Below, piece after piece: positions 43,029-53,200 of a stretch of DNA of 62,500 nucleotides (the first letter of the stretch is position 1; every line of letters begins with the position of its first letter). The notes beneath the pieces are model-generated. The model was given only the letters and a program-made list of their open reading frames with translations. It had not been told where the DNA came from and made no database searches. Both the position numbers and the translations under genes were made by a program. Origin of the DNA: Mesostigma viride (Eukaryota > Streptophyta > Mesostigmatophyceae > Mesostigmatales > Mesostigmataceae); contig RPFO01001226.1 of assembly GCA_009746045.1 (NCBI GenBank), positions 1 to 62,500 of the forward strand, given 5' to 3'.

Positions 43029-46000
43029 CTAATAGCCCTGCTGCACCGCAAAATCAGCCCGCGTACGGCGGAGCATGATGTCCGCCATGGCCCGAGTCAG
43101 CGCCACCGACAAGCGCTGACGCCAATATGACGTCCAGGTCCGCGCCGACCATGGGGCCCGCTGGCCCTCCAGGTCCAGCCGGTCCTCCCGGAGCCGGCAA
43201 CACTCCTTGAAGAAGGCGGAGGTCAGGGGCCCCATGGCCCCAAACTCCTCCAGGACAAAGGGCACCACACGATGGTGCCCGACGTCGCCGTAGGCCAGGA
43301 GCTTGGCCCGCTCCGCCCGGTCCGCCGTGTAACCTGCCGTGAGGGAGGCCCCAGCCACGTGGCTAAGAGCCAAGGGCCGCGCCACCGAAACGTCAATAAG
43401 CAGATGCCGGCCACCCCCCTCAAAGTCCAGCACCACGATGTCAGGCCGGTGGTTGGGGGAATAGAAGGCAGCGCCATCCGCATCCTCGGACCGGATGTTC
43501 GCGTGGGGGAAAACCGACCGAATCATGGCGAGCACCACCGTCAGGAGGACAGTGTGCAAATACAAATACCAATTCTGATTCTGTTGGCCCCCCATGCAGG
43601 CAAGGTAGTGAGTCCCCGTGGGATCCAGCGGCTGCCCACAGCTACCACAAGGCCGCCCGGCCGGAACAAGAGGCTGCGGGGCAAATAGCTGGTGCCGGAG
43701 CGCCACCGAGTAGTGGCTGGGAGCCAAGGCGAATGGGGGGGCCATGGGAAGAGCACGAAGGTACGCCGAGCCCACACTCCGCAAGGAAAGCGAGAACAGC
43801 CACGCACGTCCCTGGGCGTTGAGGTCCGCGAAAAGAGCAATCCAATCAGCCGTGTGCAGAATACCCGCGTAGGTTTTCTGGTGTTTATCGATGACGCGAG
43901 CAGGGAATGCGGCGGGAGATTGAACGGAGGCGACCGAGGGAGTGCCGCGAGGGAGGTGGCGCTGTACCGCCTGAGCGGCACGGACGGGAGAACAGGCCTG
44001 CTGGATCTCAGCATAGGCCTCCTGGATGGCGGTGACGAAGGGCAAAGGGCTGCTGGGGTCCAGGAGGTCAGGCGCTGCCGTTGCCAAAAGGGGCAGGAGC
44101 CGGCAGCTTTCCGCCCACGACTGAGCGACGGAGCCCAAAAAGGCTGCTGGGGCCAGCCGGGCGGCACGAGTCAGACCGCAGCCACCCATCCGTGCAGGCA
44201 GGGAGGCAATGCGAATAGCATGTGGCGGGAGGTCGGGGCCCGGGACCAGCTGCGCCAAGGCCGACTGGATGCGTTCGTCGTGGCCCTCGGCGGCCAGCCG
44301 GACCTGAGACGGAAGAGCGCCCCGGAGCCAGTGAACGACGCGAGGGTGAGCGCAAAACCACAGAAGCAGACCCTTGGTCTGCGAATCATGAAGGCGCGCA
44401 ATCAAGGGCAGTACCTCAGTGCGTGCCTCGAGGGCGGCCCGCAGAGCATCGATGACAAACGCGGGGTCGCCAACCGGAACGCCGAGGACATCCAACCCAT
44501 GGAGGCGCTCGTCCCGGCCCAAGAGCTGGGGCGGAAAGCCGGAGCAATCACCTTGGGGCGAGTACACCGCGCACTTGGCAAGGGTCAACTGGAGGTTGAT
44601 GTCGGCCACCGCGGTCTGCAGTGCCAGCAGAGCCGCGGTGGTGTCCGGCACAGGGCCCAGCAGGTAGATATCATCCAAGTAGGCCTGAATAGCGACCGCC
44701 GGGTGGGCAGCATGGACCGCTTGGAGGCAACCCTGGAGGGGGGCGGCAAAGTACAGGGGTCCCAGGGGGTCCCCTTGCTGGGTGCCCGACCGCGACAGCA
44801 GGCCGCCGCGAGTGCCGTCCTCCATGATGTGAACCAGTTGGCCGGGCTGGCCGTAGCACACGGCTGTCCAAGCGTACAAGTCCTCGAAGGACTCCATGAC
44901 GGCCGCAAACATGCTGGCGCGGGACAGACTGTTGAACGCGTTGTGGCAGTCGACCTTGACGACAGCGTGGGTGGGGTGGGCCTCGAGGTAGGCCTGCACC
45001 GAATGGATGAGGATATCCGCCCCGCCTGGAGTCGTCACCCCCAGCTGGGCCGCCACCGAGGTCTCACCCGCTGCGAGGGGCGGGCAGAAAAAGGCACGGA
45101 GCTCGGGCGCCTTTTGGCGGCAGATCACTTTGCCCACGAGCTTGCGGAGCACCTCACCGCAGGCGATCGGGCGCACCTTGCCCTCGGGGGGGGCAAGACA
45201 CCCTTGAGCAGAGCGAGGAGGCGAGCGCCCGCTAACCACTCGCGCGCAGCGGGAGGAACGCGACCAGCCGCCAGGTCAATGAGGGTGTCAAAGAGAATGT
45301 CCTCGCCCCCATGCCCCACCAGGACCTCCAAGTGCTCGTAGCGCCAGCCCGACGGCCCGGTAGAGGAAGCCCGCGGGACCTCACGCATCACCTCCAGGAA
45401 GCAGTCGCGGTCCAGCCGGAGGGGGGCCGGCAGGGGGTCCGGCACGGGCAGCTGGAATCCGGGCTCCGCAGGGTGAAGAGCCTCCAAGGCCGCCAGGGTA
45501 GCCGCATTGGCGGGGGCGAGCTTGGCCATTTCCAAGCGGGTCATGGCCCGGCTGAGCTGCCCCTCGCGGACGAGGCGGATGACGTCGGCGGCCACCCGCT
45601 CGAAGTTGACCTCCCCCGACAGCCGGGCCGTGCGCGGGGGCGGCACGCCAAACAGCCCCTCCCAGTCCCCCTGCAGAAAGCGTCGGCAACGGGCAATAAC
45701 CGCACCCTGGAGGCCGCGCACACCACGCCCGAGAGGGGTGAGGAGCAGGCGGGGGGTCACCATGTGCAGTTTAAAGCCCAGCGGGTCGTCCGGAGCGGCG
45801 TGCATGCGCCGGAGAGAAACGATTGCACATTGCGCGAAAAGGCTACGCGCGCGGTGGGGGAGGTCGGTCAGGGTAGACGTCGGGTTGATGGCGCATGCAT
45901 CCCAGGGAACCGTGTCAAGCCAACGCCAACTGGCCGAGTAGTCGGGCGGCGGGGGCTGGGAGCCGGGGGAGCCGAGGCGGGAGGGGGGAGGGGGCCGGGA

Positions 46001-48190
46001 CTGCTGGCCGGTTGAGGGGCCGTTGAGCAACACAGGCGCGCGCGTGCTGAGCGCGCCCGTGAATGGAGTACACCCGCTGGCAGTGAGCTTCCGGGCACCG
46101 GTAACAGCTCATGGCCTGCAGATCCGCCGCGCCGAGATCGGGGTGCACAGCGCGAAGGTGCTGGCAGAGGAGGTTACGGTTGTGGAACACACCCGCACAC
46201 GGGGACCCCGTGGGAAGCAGCACGGCACACCGGTGAAGGCCGTCGGCGGGCGCTGAGTGGCGGGGAGCGGCGCCAGCAAAGGCAGGACGTGGGGCCTGCG
46301 GCGTCTCCCCAGCCGGGCCGGCAGGCGCGCGCACCACGACCCGACCAGCGCCCGGCAGGCCCGCCGGGGCCACGGAGGAGGCAGTGCCCACCGGGGAGAC
46401 CCCCAGCGGAGGGGGATCGAGAACGCCGGCGCCCCTCCCAGGGGGACTCGCCAGCGCGCCCGCGACCACCCCAGGCCCCGGCAACGAGGCCGGGGGCGGA
46501 GGCCGAGGGGTCGGGGAGGCAGCTGGCCCCGGGGCCCGGTGGGGACCCGGCAGGGGACCCAGCGAGACCGGGGGCGGGCCGAGAGGAAGCGCAGTCCCAG
46601 GGGGCGGCACAACAGCCCGGCACAACGGGCAGCGCGGCACGGAGTGGAGCAAGCTGCGCGCGATGCACGCTTGATGGAATGTGTGGCCGCACGCGGGCAG
46701 GCGACACAAGCCATCCCCCGGCCGGAAGGGCTCAAGGCAGATGGCACAGGAGCCCGACTCGGGGTCGTCCCCCTCCAGAAGGGACCGGACATGAGGGGGG
46801 GGCGGGTCCCAGCCGGCCTCCCAGCAACCCGGGAGGGCGGCAATCTGGGCGCGCGAGAGGATGCCGACCGGTTGGTCAGCCGCGGGGTGCCATTCGTGCG
46901 GGATGCCTGCCAACTCCAGGATGTCGTGGAGGAAGGCAGAAACAGGCGTCCCCGCGGTTAGGGGCTGGGCGCGCCCGGCCGAGTCCACCAAGATGGCCTG
47001 GCCGCCCTGAACCGCGATGGGGGCCCCGAACTCCACACGCAGCATGGCGGCCTGCGCCAGGCTGAGGGAGGTGATGAGAAAGCCCCCACTGGCAACCGGG
47101 CCGGGAGGCGGGGCCTGGGCGTCCAAGAAGAGGCGAAGCTGCCGCGGGGACATGAGGCCCAGGTCGGCGCCGCCCGCGAGGTAGGCCGCCCGCACCGAGA
47201 CCTGTGCGTCTCGAGCCACCGCCGTGACGAACTCGACCACCGCCTGACCCACCCGCTCGTCCAGGGAAAGCAGCTCTTCCTGCCGGGCGGCCGGGAGATG
47301 CCACGGCAGCCGGCAGCCGGCGTGATATCCTTCCAAGACATACCCCCAAAGAGTCGAGGCCGTCACCGGGGGGGCGGCGGAAAGAAATGTCGCCCGCACC
47401 TGCGCAACTAGGGCCAGGAAGGCCGGGGGCCTAGGGAGCGAGGGGAAGGCGGCCTGGAGCCCGACCGCGTCCAGCAACAAAGGGCAGTACGCCCAAGAAA
47501 AGGTGGCGCGGCCCACCACGCCGACAATGTGCGAGGGCGGCCACGAGGTGAACGCGTGGGCCCGGGGGCCGCCGTCCCACGCGGCAAGGACGGGGGTGGC
47601 GGCTGGGTGGCCAACCGCGGCCGGGGGAAGGGAGGCCAGAGCGTCGGGGAGCGAGGGGCCGGGGGCGGGCGCCGGGGTCGCCAGGCCCGCCGGGGGTCGG
47701 CCGGGCTCAGCCCAGGCGACAGCGCCGCGCCCCCGTCGGCGGGGCCAGGCGACGGGTGGGGCCCCGGGGCCGAGGGCGCCAGGGCCCGAGCAACGGCGGC
47801 CCCATCGGGCAGGCCACGGCCCGCCCCGAGGGCCTCGGCAGGGGGGCACACGGGGCAGGGGGCCGGAGCACCCAGCGGGGAGGGCAGCCCGGGGGCCCGC
47901 CGGGGGGGACAGCGCGGGCACGTCCAGGAGCCCGGCGGGACCCGGTAGAGCCGGGGAGTAAGACACTGCAAGTGCCACCCGGAATTGCAAGCATCACAAA
48001 CTAACATGTGGTGCCCGCGGTGCCCGCTCCGGCAGACCTCGCAGACCAAGGAGGGGGAGACCGGGGCGCCCGAGCCCCCCGCAGCCGGGTCGCCCACCTC
48101 CGCAAGAAGGGCCGCAAGCCGAGAGGACCGCCGAGGCGCCAACCGGGGAGCGGGGGAGCCGTTGGGCGAAGGGGGTCGTGGGTCGTCCAT
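43029..48190 (-). pseudogene. LINE-C polyprotein: PHD, RING-H2, C2H2-like fingers, RT, CCHC, endonuclease
   Basis: In protein order: a PHD finger (CEVCRSGH, CDACNSGWHLQC, CPRCP; about 48050-47905); a Pro/Ala-rich linker; a region with LWGYVLEGYHAGCRLPWHL; a RING-H2 finger (CAICLEPF, CGHTFHQAC, CPLC; about 46750-46620); two C2H2-like fingers (about 46235-46060); RT with GPSGWRYEHLE, GKVRPIACGEVL, VVKVDCHNAFNSLSR, QQGDPLGPL and the catalytic YLDDIY (near 44671); a CCHC knuckle (CGSC-x9-H-x3-C); and a PD(D/E)xK-type endonuclease (RPDIVVLDF, LLIDVSVARP), ending at 43029. The product would be about 1700 residues. Frames change at about 47695, 46025 and 45190, the last at a G8 run (45186-45193). 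These may be errors rather than decay. Confidence 0.85.
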
Positions 48191-48303
48191 GAACAATCAG
48201 GGCAGGCGTGGCAGCCACCGAGGGGGGGGCGGGGGGTGTGGGGGGCGGAGCCCCCCACGCGGGGGGTTTGGGGGGCGGCAGCCCCCCAACGCGCTGCGGT
48301 CGC

Positions 48304-49361
48304 GGTACCGCCTGCCGTCCGGCACTTTGAAGCCCGCCGGTGCTATAATTCCTATCGTCCACGCATGTTTTCCCCTGCCTCAAACCGCACGTTGCATTTA
48401 AATCTGGAGCCCAAAATTCACTGAAAACGTGTGCCAGCCGGTAGCAAACTGGGCCAAGCTGCCACGGAATGGTGGTACCGCCTGCCGTCCGGCACTTTGA
48501 AGCCCGCCGGTGCTATAATTCCTATCGTCCACGCATGTTTTCCCCTGCCTCAAACCGCACGTTGCATTTAAATCTGGAGCCCAAAATTCACTGAAAACGT
48601 GTGCCAGCCGGTAGCAAACTGGGCCAAGCTGCCACGGAATGGTGGTACCGCCTGCCGTCCGGCACTTTGAAGCCCGCCGGTGCTATAATTCCTATCGTCC
48701 ACGCATGTTTTCCCCTGCCTCAAACCGCACGTTGCATTTAAATCTGGAGCCCAAAATTCACTGAAAACGTGTGCCAGCCGGTAGCAAACTGGGCCAAGCT
48801 GCCACGGAATGGTGGTACCGCCTGCCGTCCGGCACTTTGAAGCCCGCCGGTGCTATAATTCCTATCGTCCACGCATGTTTTCCCCTGCCTCAAACCGCAC
48901 GTTGCATTTAAATCTGGAGCCCAAAATTCACTGAAAACGTGTGCCAGCCGGTAGCAAACTGGGCCAAGCTGCCACGGAATGGTGGTACCGCCTGCCGTCC
49001 GGCACTTTGAAGCCCGCCGGTGCTATAATTCCTATCGTCCACGCATGTTTTCCCCTGCCTCAAACCGCACGTTGCATTTAAATCTGGAGCCCAAAATTCA
49101 CTGAAAACGTGTGCCAGCCGGTAGCAAACTGGGCCAAGCTGCCACGGAATGGTGGTACCGCCTGCCGTCCGGCACTTTGAAGCCCGCCGGTGCTATAATT
49201 CCTATCGTCCACGCATGTTTTCCCCTGCCTCAAACCGCACGTTGCATTTAAATCTGGAGCCCAAAATTCACTGAAAACGTGTGCCAGCCGGTAGCAAACT
49301 GGGCCAAGCTGCCACGGAATGGTGGTACCGCCTGCCGTCCGGCACTTTGAAGCCCGCCGGT
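48304..49361 (-). repeat. six-unit 170-bp tandem array, 5' monomers of LINE-C
   Basis: Units start GGTACCGCCTGCC at 48304, 48474, 48644, 48814, 48984 and 49154, with a partial unit from 49324. They look identical by eye. Each contains GCTATAATTCC (a TATA-like string on the + strand) and ATTTAAAT. The outer partial unit abuts the target duplication. The arrangement parallels the promoter monomers of mouse L1. Confidence 0.95.
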
Positions 49362-49379
49362 TATACTAGGAATATATAT

Positions 49380-50225
49380 ACCAGTAGTGTAGATTAGTAA
49401 GGCTTAGCCTAGCATGTGGCCCTCGCGCATGTGCGCCCATAATGGCCCCCATGGATGATGCCTTCAACATTTAGCCATGCAATGTCTATAATGGGACCCC
49501 CATGGATGTTGCATTAAGAATTTAGCCATGCTATGCCATGCAGAGAGATGCTCTCTGTCGAGAAGCCATGCCCTAGCTCTTGTATAGCCATGATGATCTT
49601 CCCCCACATGACATACTCCCCCTTAGCTGGGCATAGTGTGAAGATCATGACGGTGCCGGTGCCCTTGAGGCACCTAGAGCAAGTGCTGCTTACATTCCAC
49701 TCTTGCAGGAAGTAGCCTAGAATATATTAAAAGCCATATGCCCTGTCTCAGGGATATGTGCTACATATTCTCCCAACGGAGTTATGTTACAATTCAATTC
49801 AATTCAATTCAATACTGTGTAATAGCTTCGGAAAATTATATCAGCGTGTGTGTCTTAGAAAGACGAAGCGATTGTGATATAGCGAGTTCGGTGCCCAAAC
49901 GTGAAAGTTATGAGCGCCGCCGTCAGCCATGGCCAGCTACCTCGATCGATCATACTCCTCTAGCAATTGTGCGCATGCATGTGTGCTAGCAAATGTGTGC
50001 ATCCGCCCTTATCCTGCGGAACAATGGCAGTAAAATTGTGGCTCCGAGAATGCCCATAAATTTAGTCTCCGGCCATGAAATTCCATCGGGTTTGTTGCAT
50101 TAGACTCGTCTTTTGATGATGAACACGCTGATATGATTTTCTGCAGCTATCTCTCAGGATTTCTGAATATATCGCCCTGTCCACGACACAATAATTAATA
50201 CCACGAGTACATGTTTATTAAATAA
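49380..50225. other. spacer and 3' region downstream of the thioredoxin-like gene
   Basis: AT-richer and without a recognisable gene. It contains a roughly 60-bp imperfect direct repeat (CCCATGGATG...TTTAGCCATGC at 49438-49488 and 49497-49531) and a short AATTC tract (49790-49813). Confidence 0.4.
49787..49791 (-). promoter_or_regulatory. candidate TGTAA polyadenylation signal of the thioredoxin-like gene
   Basis: TGTAA on the - strand lies 435 bases after the stop codon of the gene at 50226-55071. It is a plausible green-algal signal; others may exist nearer. Confidence 0.3.
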
Positions 50226-53200
50226 TTAATCCCACTTGATTCCCCCCACGTTCTTGCGCACAAACACGACATCGAGCAGGAACACGAGCAACACGATAAG
50301 TGCGACCGATCCAAACAGCAGCACCGTGACCATGACCGCATGCGACACGCCCCGGTCATGATGCAAGTAGTGGTACACCCCGTGCAGGCGGGAGGGCACC
50401 TGGATAAGGCGGCAAAGCGCAGACCCTGCCAGGGACAAAGGGTTACGCCACATGGGCTCGGGCTCCGCAGTCCGGTAGCCCTCGAGCGCGAAACGGGACA
50501 GGTCTTCAGCCGTGTGGGCGCCAGCATAACGATAGGACTCCCCCTCAGCCAGGATGAACATGGTGGGGTAGACCTGGGGATGATAAAGAAGGGAGCGGTA
50601 GATGGTGGGGGGAATCAGAAGGGCAAGGGGGCGGAAACCAGCGGGGAGAGGGATTGGGGAGGGAACTATGCTAAGGAGAGGGATTTGTGGGGCAACCCGT
50701 GCGGGGTGGATTTGATCAATGAGAAGGAGACGTGCTGCAAAAAATGCTAAGGAGAGTCGCAGAGGCGAAGGGAGTACGAAGTGCAGCCCTGCTTCAAGAA
50801 CCCCATGGAGTGGGTAGTGCACGCTCACACCCCTGGAGTGGGTTCGATATAAGATAGACATATGCCTGGTATCAGGTGAGAGATAGTGGACATAAGATAG
50901 ATGTATACATGGAATAAGGTGAGAGATAGTGGACATAAGATAGTGGACATAAGATAGTGGACATAAGATAGACGTATACATGGTATATAAGGTAAGAGAT
51001 AGTGGACATAAGATAGTGGACATAAGATAGACGTATACACGGTATAAGGTGAGAGATAGTGGAAGGCTTTCCTTTTTACAGCAGCAGCTATACTCTTCGG
51101 GAGCACCAAGGAGCGAGGCAATACGACACAACTTTGCCAAACTATGTCACACGTGACAGCGTCACATAATGGACCCTGCAATGATCACATTTCTTTCAGA
51201 TTAAAAAAAAAAATTGGCCGGTGCACACGGGTCCCTTTGAATGTCCCCGCCTTGCCTACGAGTATAATGACAAAATCGATTGATAAACAAGCTAATCAAT
51301 GATAGCTTCCTGTGAATAAGCCAAATACGGACGACCGTGCAGGCACGCCCAAGGCACGAAGCTTCGATGAAGCATGGCAAGAAACATCACAAATGACAGG
51401 GTGATAAAAAAGTTACGTGGCTGTGCCAAAAGGGACAGATGATGCTTGAAGGGCACCCACGTGAGGGGCAATAATCATTCACAAAACCACAACCTGATAC
51501 GAGTGCCCGGTTCTGAGGATGAGGCAAACTTGAAATAGGATCCATCTCCCTGTGCGGAAATCCAACCTGACACAGCACACCTATCCACCTCCCACTTCAG
51601 AAGGTGGACCAAAAACTCAGGAAACCACCGCCTTGCCCTGTCTACGCGCCAATCAACCTGCGGAAAAAATGCCCACCCACCTCTATCTTCAGCCAGCTGG
51701 CAAAGGCGGCTTCATTGGTGGCATCCAGCTGAGTGCAGGGCGGGGGGGGAGGGTGGCAGGAGGGGGGCAGGGGGGACAGCCGGGAGGGAGGAGGAGGATC
51801 CGAGGTTAACGGCCAGCGGCTACACGAAGCCTTGGTTAGGCAGGTGGCAACGTAGGCAGGAAGCCTAGCCGAGAACACCAGAGGGTAGAAGCAGACCAGG
51901 GCGCACCATGTACGGTGCCATTCACGGCAACAAACCTTGCGAAAAGCGAATGACAAAACTGAACATGACGTAGACAAGTGGAAATAACAGTGCTGTGTAA
52001 CCGACAGATACAAAATATCTTCGGTAGGAAGAAGGGGCACAGTAGGACAACGACTGCTGTATGAGACAACCCCAATACAGGGAAACTTGACGCTTTCGTG
52101 AAACATGACAGGGCGCGCAATGTGGGCAAAGGGCCCCCGCCTATTTTTTTAATACTACCGTAGTGGTCAAAATCACTTTGCGTCTAACTACTTTGCGAAT
52201 CGACCTCGCAAACTGCTATTAATGGGCTTCATTTTGGGTCGCAAAGTTCAAAAGTTACCGCGCCGCGCCGGGCCTTTAGAGCCCGCTCAAGCTTGGCTAG
52301 CGAACGCGTCGCGCCACAATTTTCGCGTGAGTTAGGTAATAAATCCTTATTTTAAAAACATCCTTATCTAATACATCCTTATTGAAGTAACATACCATTA
52401 CTGCTATAGCCTATATGAACAGAAAGAGACAACGCAGGCCAAGTGACTCGCCTGACCCTAAACAAGTCGACCGGCTCGCAAACCTAAAACTTTGCCTTCA
52501 TTTTGGGTCGCAAACTTTAAATTTCACGTTCATTTCGGGTCGCAAAGTAGTTAGTCGCAAAGTGATTTTGACCACTGCGGTATTATAACCCTCTTGCAAA
52601 ATTATTGAAACCAACTGGCTCCAACTTGCCACCGTAGGCTTCGTGAAGGTGACCACTTCCCACCCAACCATTCCCCCAACGCCCGAAACCTTTCGCACGC
52701 GCACCTTCCCAGACGCACAAAGCATATCCAATGTACCACGTTACGTGCCTACCTTCCCCTACCACTGCCTACCTTCCCCTCCCACTGCCCACCTTCCCCT
52801 CCCACTGCCTACCTTCGCCTCCCACCGCCTACCTTCGCCACCCACTGCCACCCTTCGCCACCCACTGCCTACCTTCCCCTCCCGCTGCCTACCTTCCCCT
52901 CCCACTGCCTACCTTCCCCTCCCACTGCCTACCTTCCCCTCCCACTGCCTACCTTCCCCACTGCCCACCTTCCCCTCCCACTGCCTACCTTCCCCTCCCA
53001 CTGCCTACCTTCCCCTCCCGCTGCCTACCTTCCCCTCCCACTGCCTACCTTCCCCTGATGCTGCCTACCTTCCCCTGATGCTGCCTACCTTCCCCTGATG
53101 CTGCCTACCTTCCCCTGATGCTGCCTACCTTCCCCTGATGCTGCCTACCTTCCCCTCCCACTGCCCACCTTCCCCTCCCACTGCCTACCTTCCCCTACCA

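Larger units (their letters stand above)
42889..49364 (-). mobile_element. LINE-C: full-length LINE with PHD, RING, RT and restriction-like endonuclease
   Basis: An exact 15-bp target duplication ACTAGGAATATATAT (42874-42888, 49365-49379) encloses a 5' array of 170-bp units (48304-49361), a long coding region (43029-48190, - strand) and a 140-bp 3' UTR. The presence of the array inside the duplication proves that it belongs to the element. The RT-CCHC-PD(D/E)xK order places it in the early-branching R2-like group with a restriction-like endonuclease. Confidence 0.92.

Noticed and set aside
43692-45341. 549-codon open frame on the + strand
   Set aside because: It lies antisense to the LINE-C reverse transcriptase/endonuclease; high GC keeps the opposite strand open and no domain is recognisable.
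46257-47065. Several 230-260 codon + strand frames rich in Gly, Arg and Pro
   Set aside because: They are antisense to the RING/PHD part of LINE-C in very GC-rich DNA.
48304-49361. Regular 170-bp repeats as a CRISPR-like array or centromeric satellite
   Set aside because: There are no spacers, the units are contiguous, and the target-site duplication shows that the array belongs to LINE-C.
49790-49813. (AATTC)n as the tail of a LINE
   Set aside because: No LINE sequence adjoins it and no target-site duplication was found; treated as a microsatellite.
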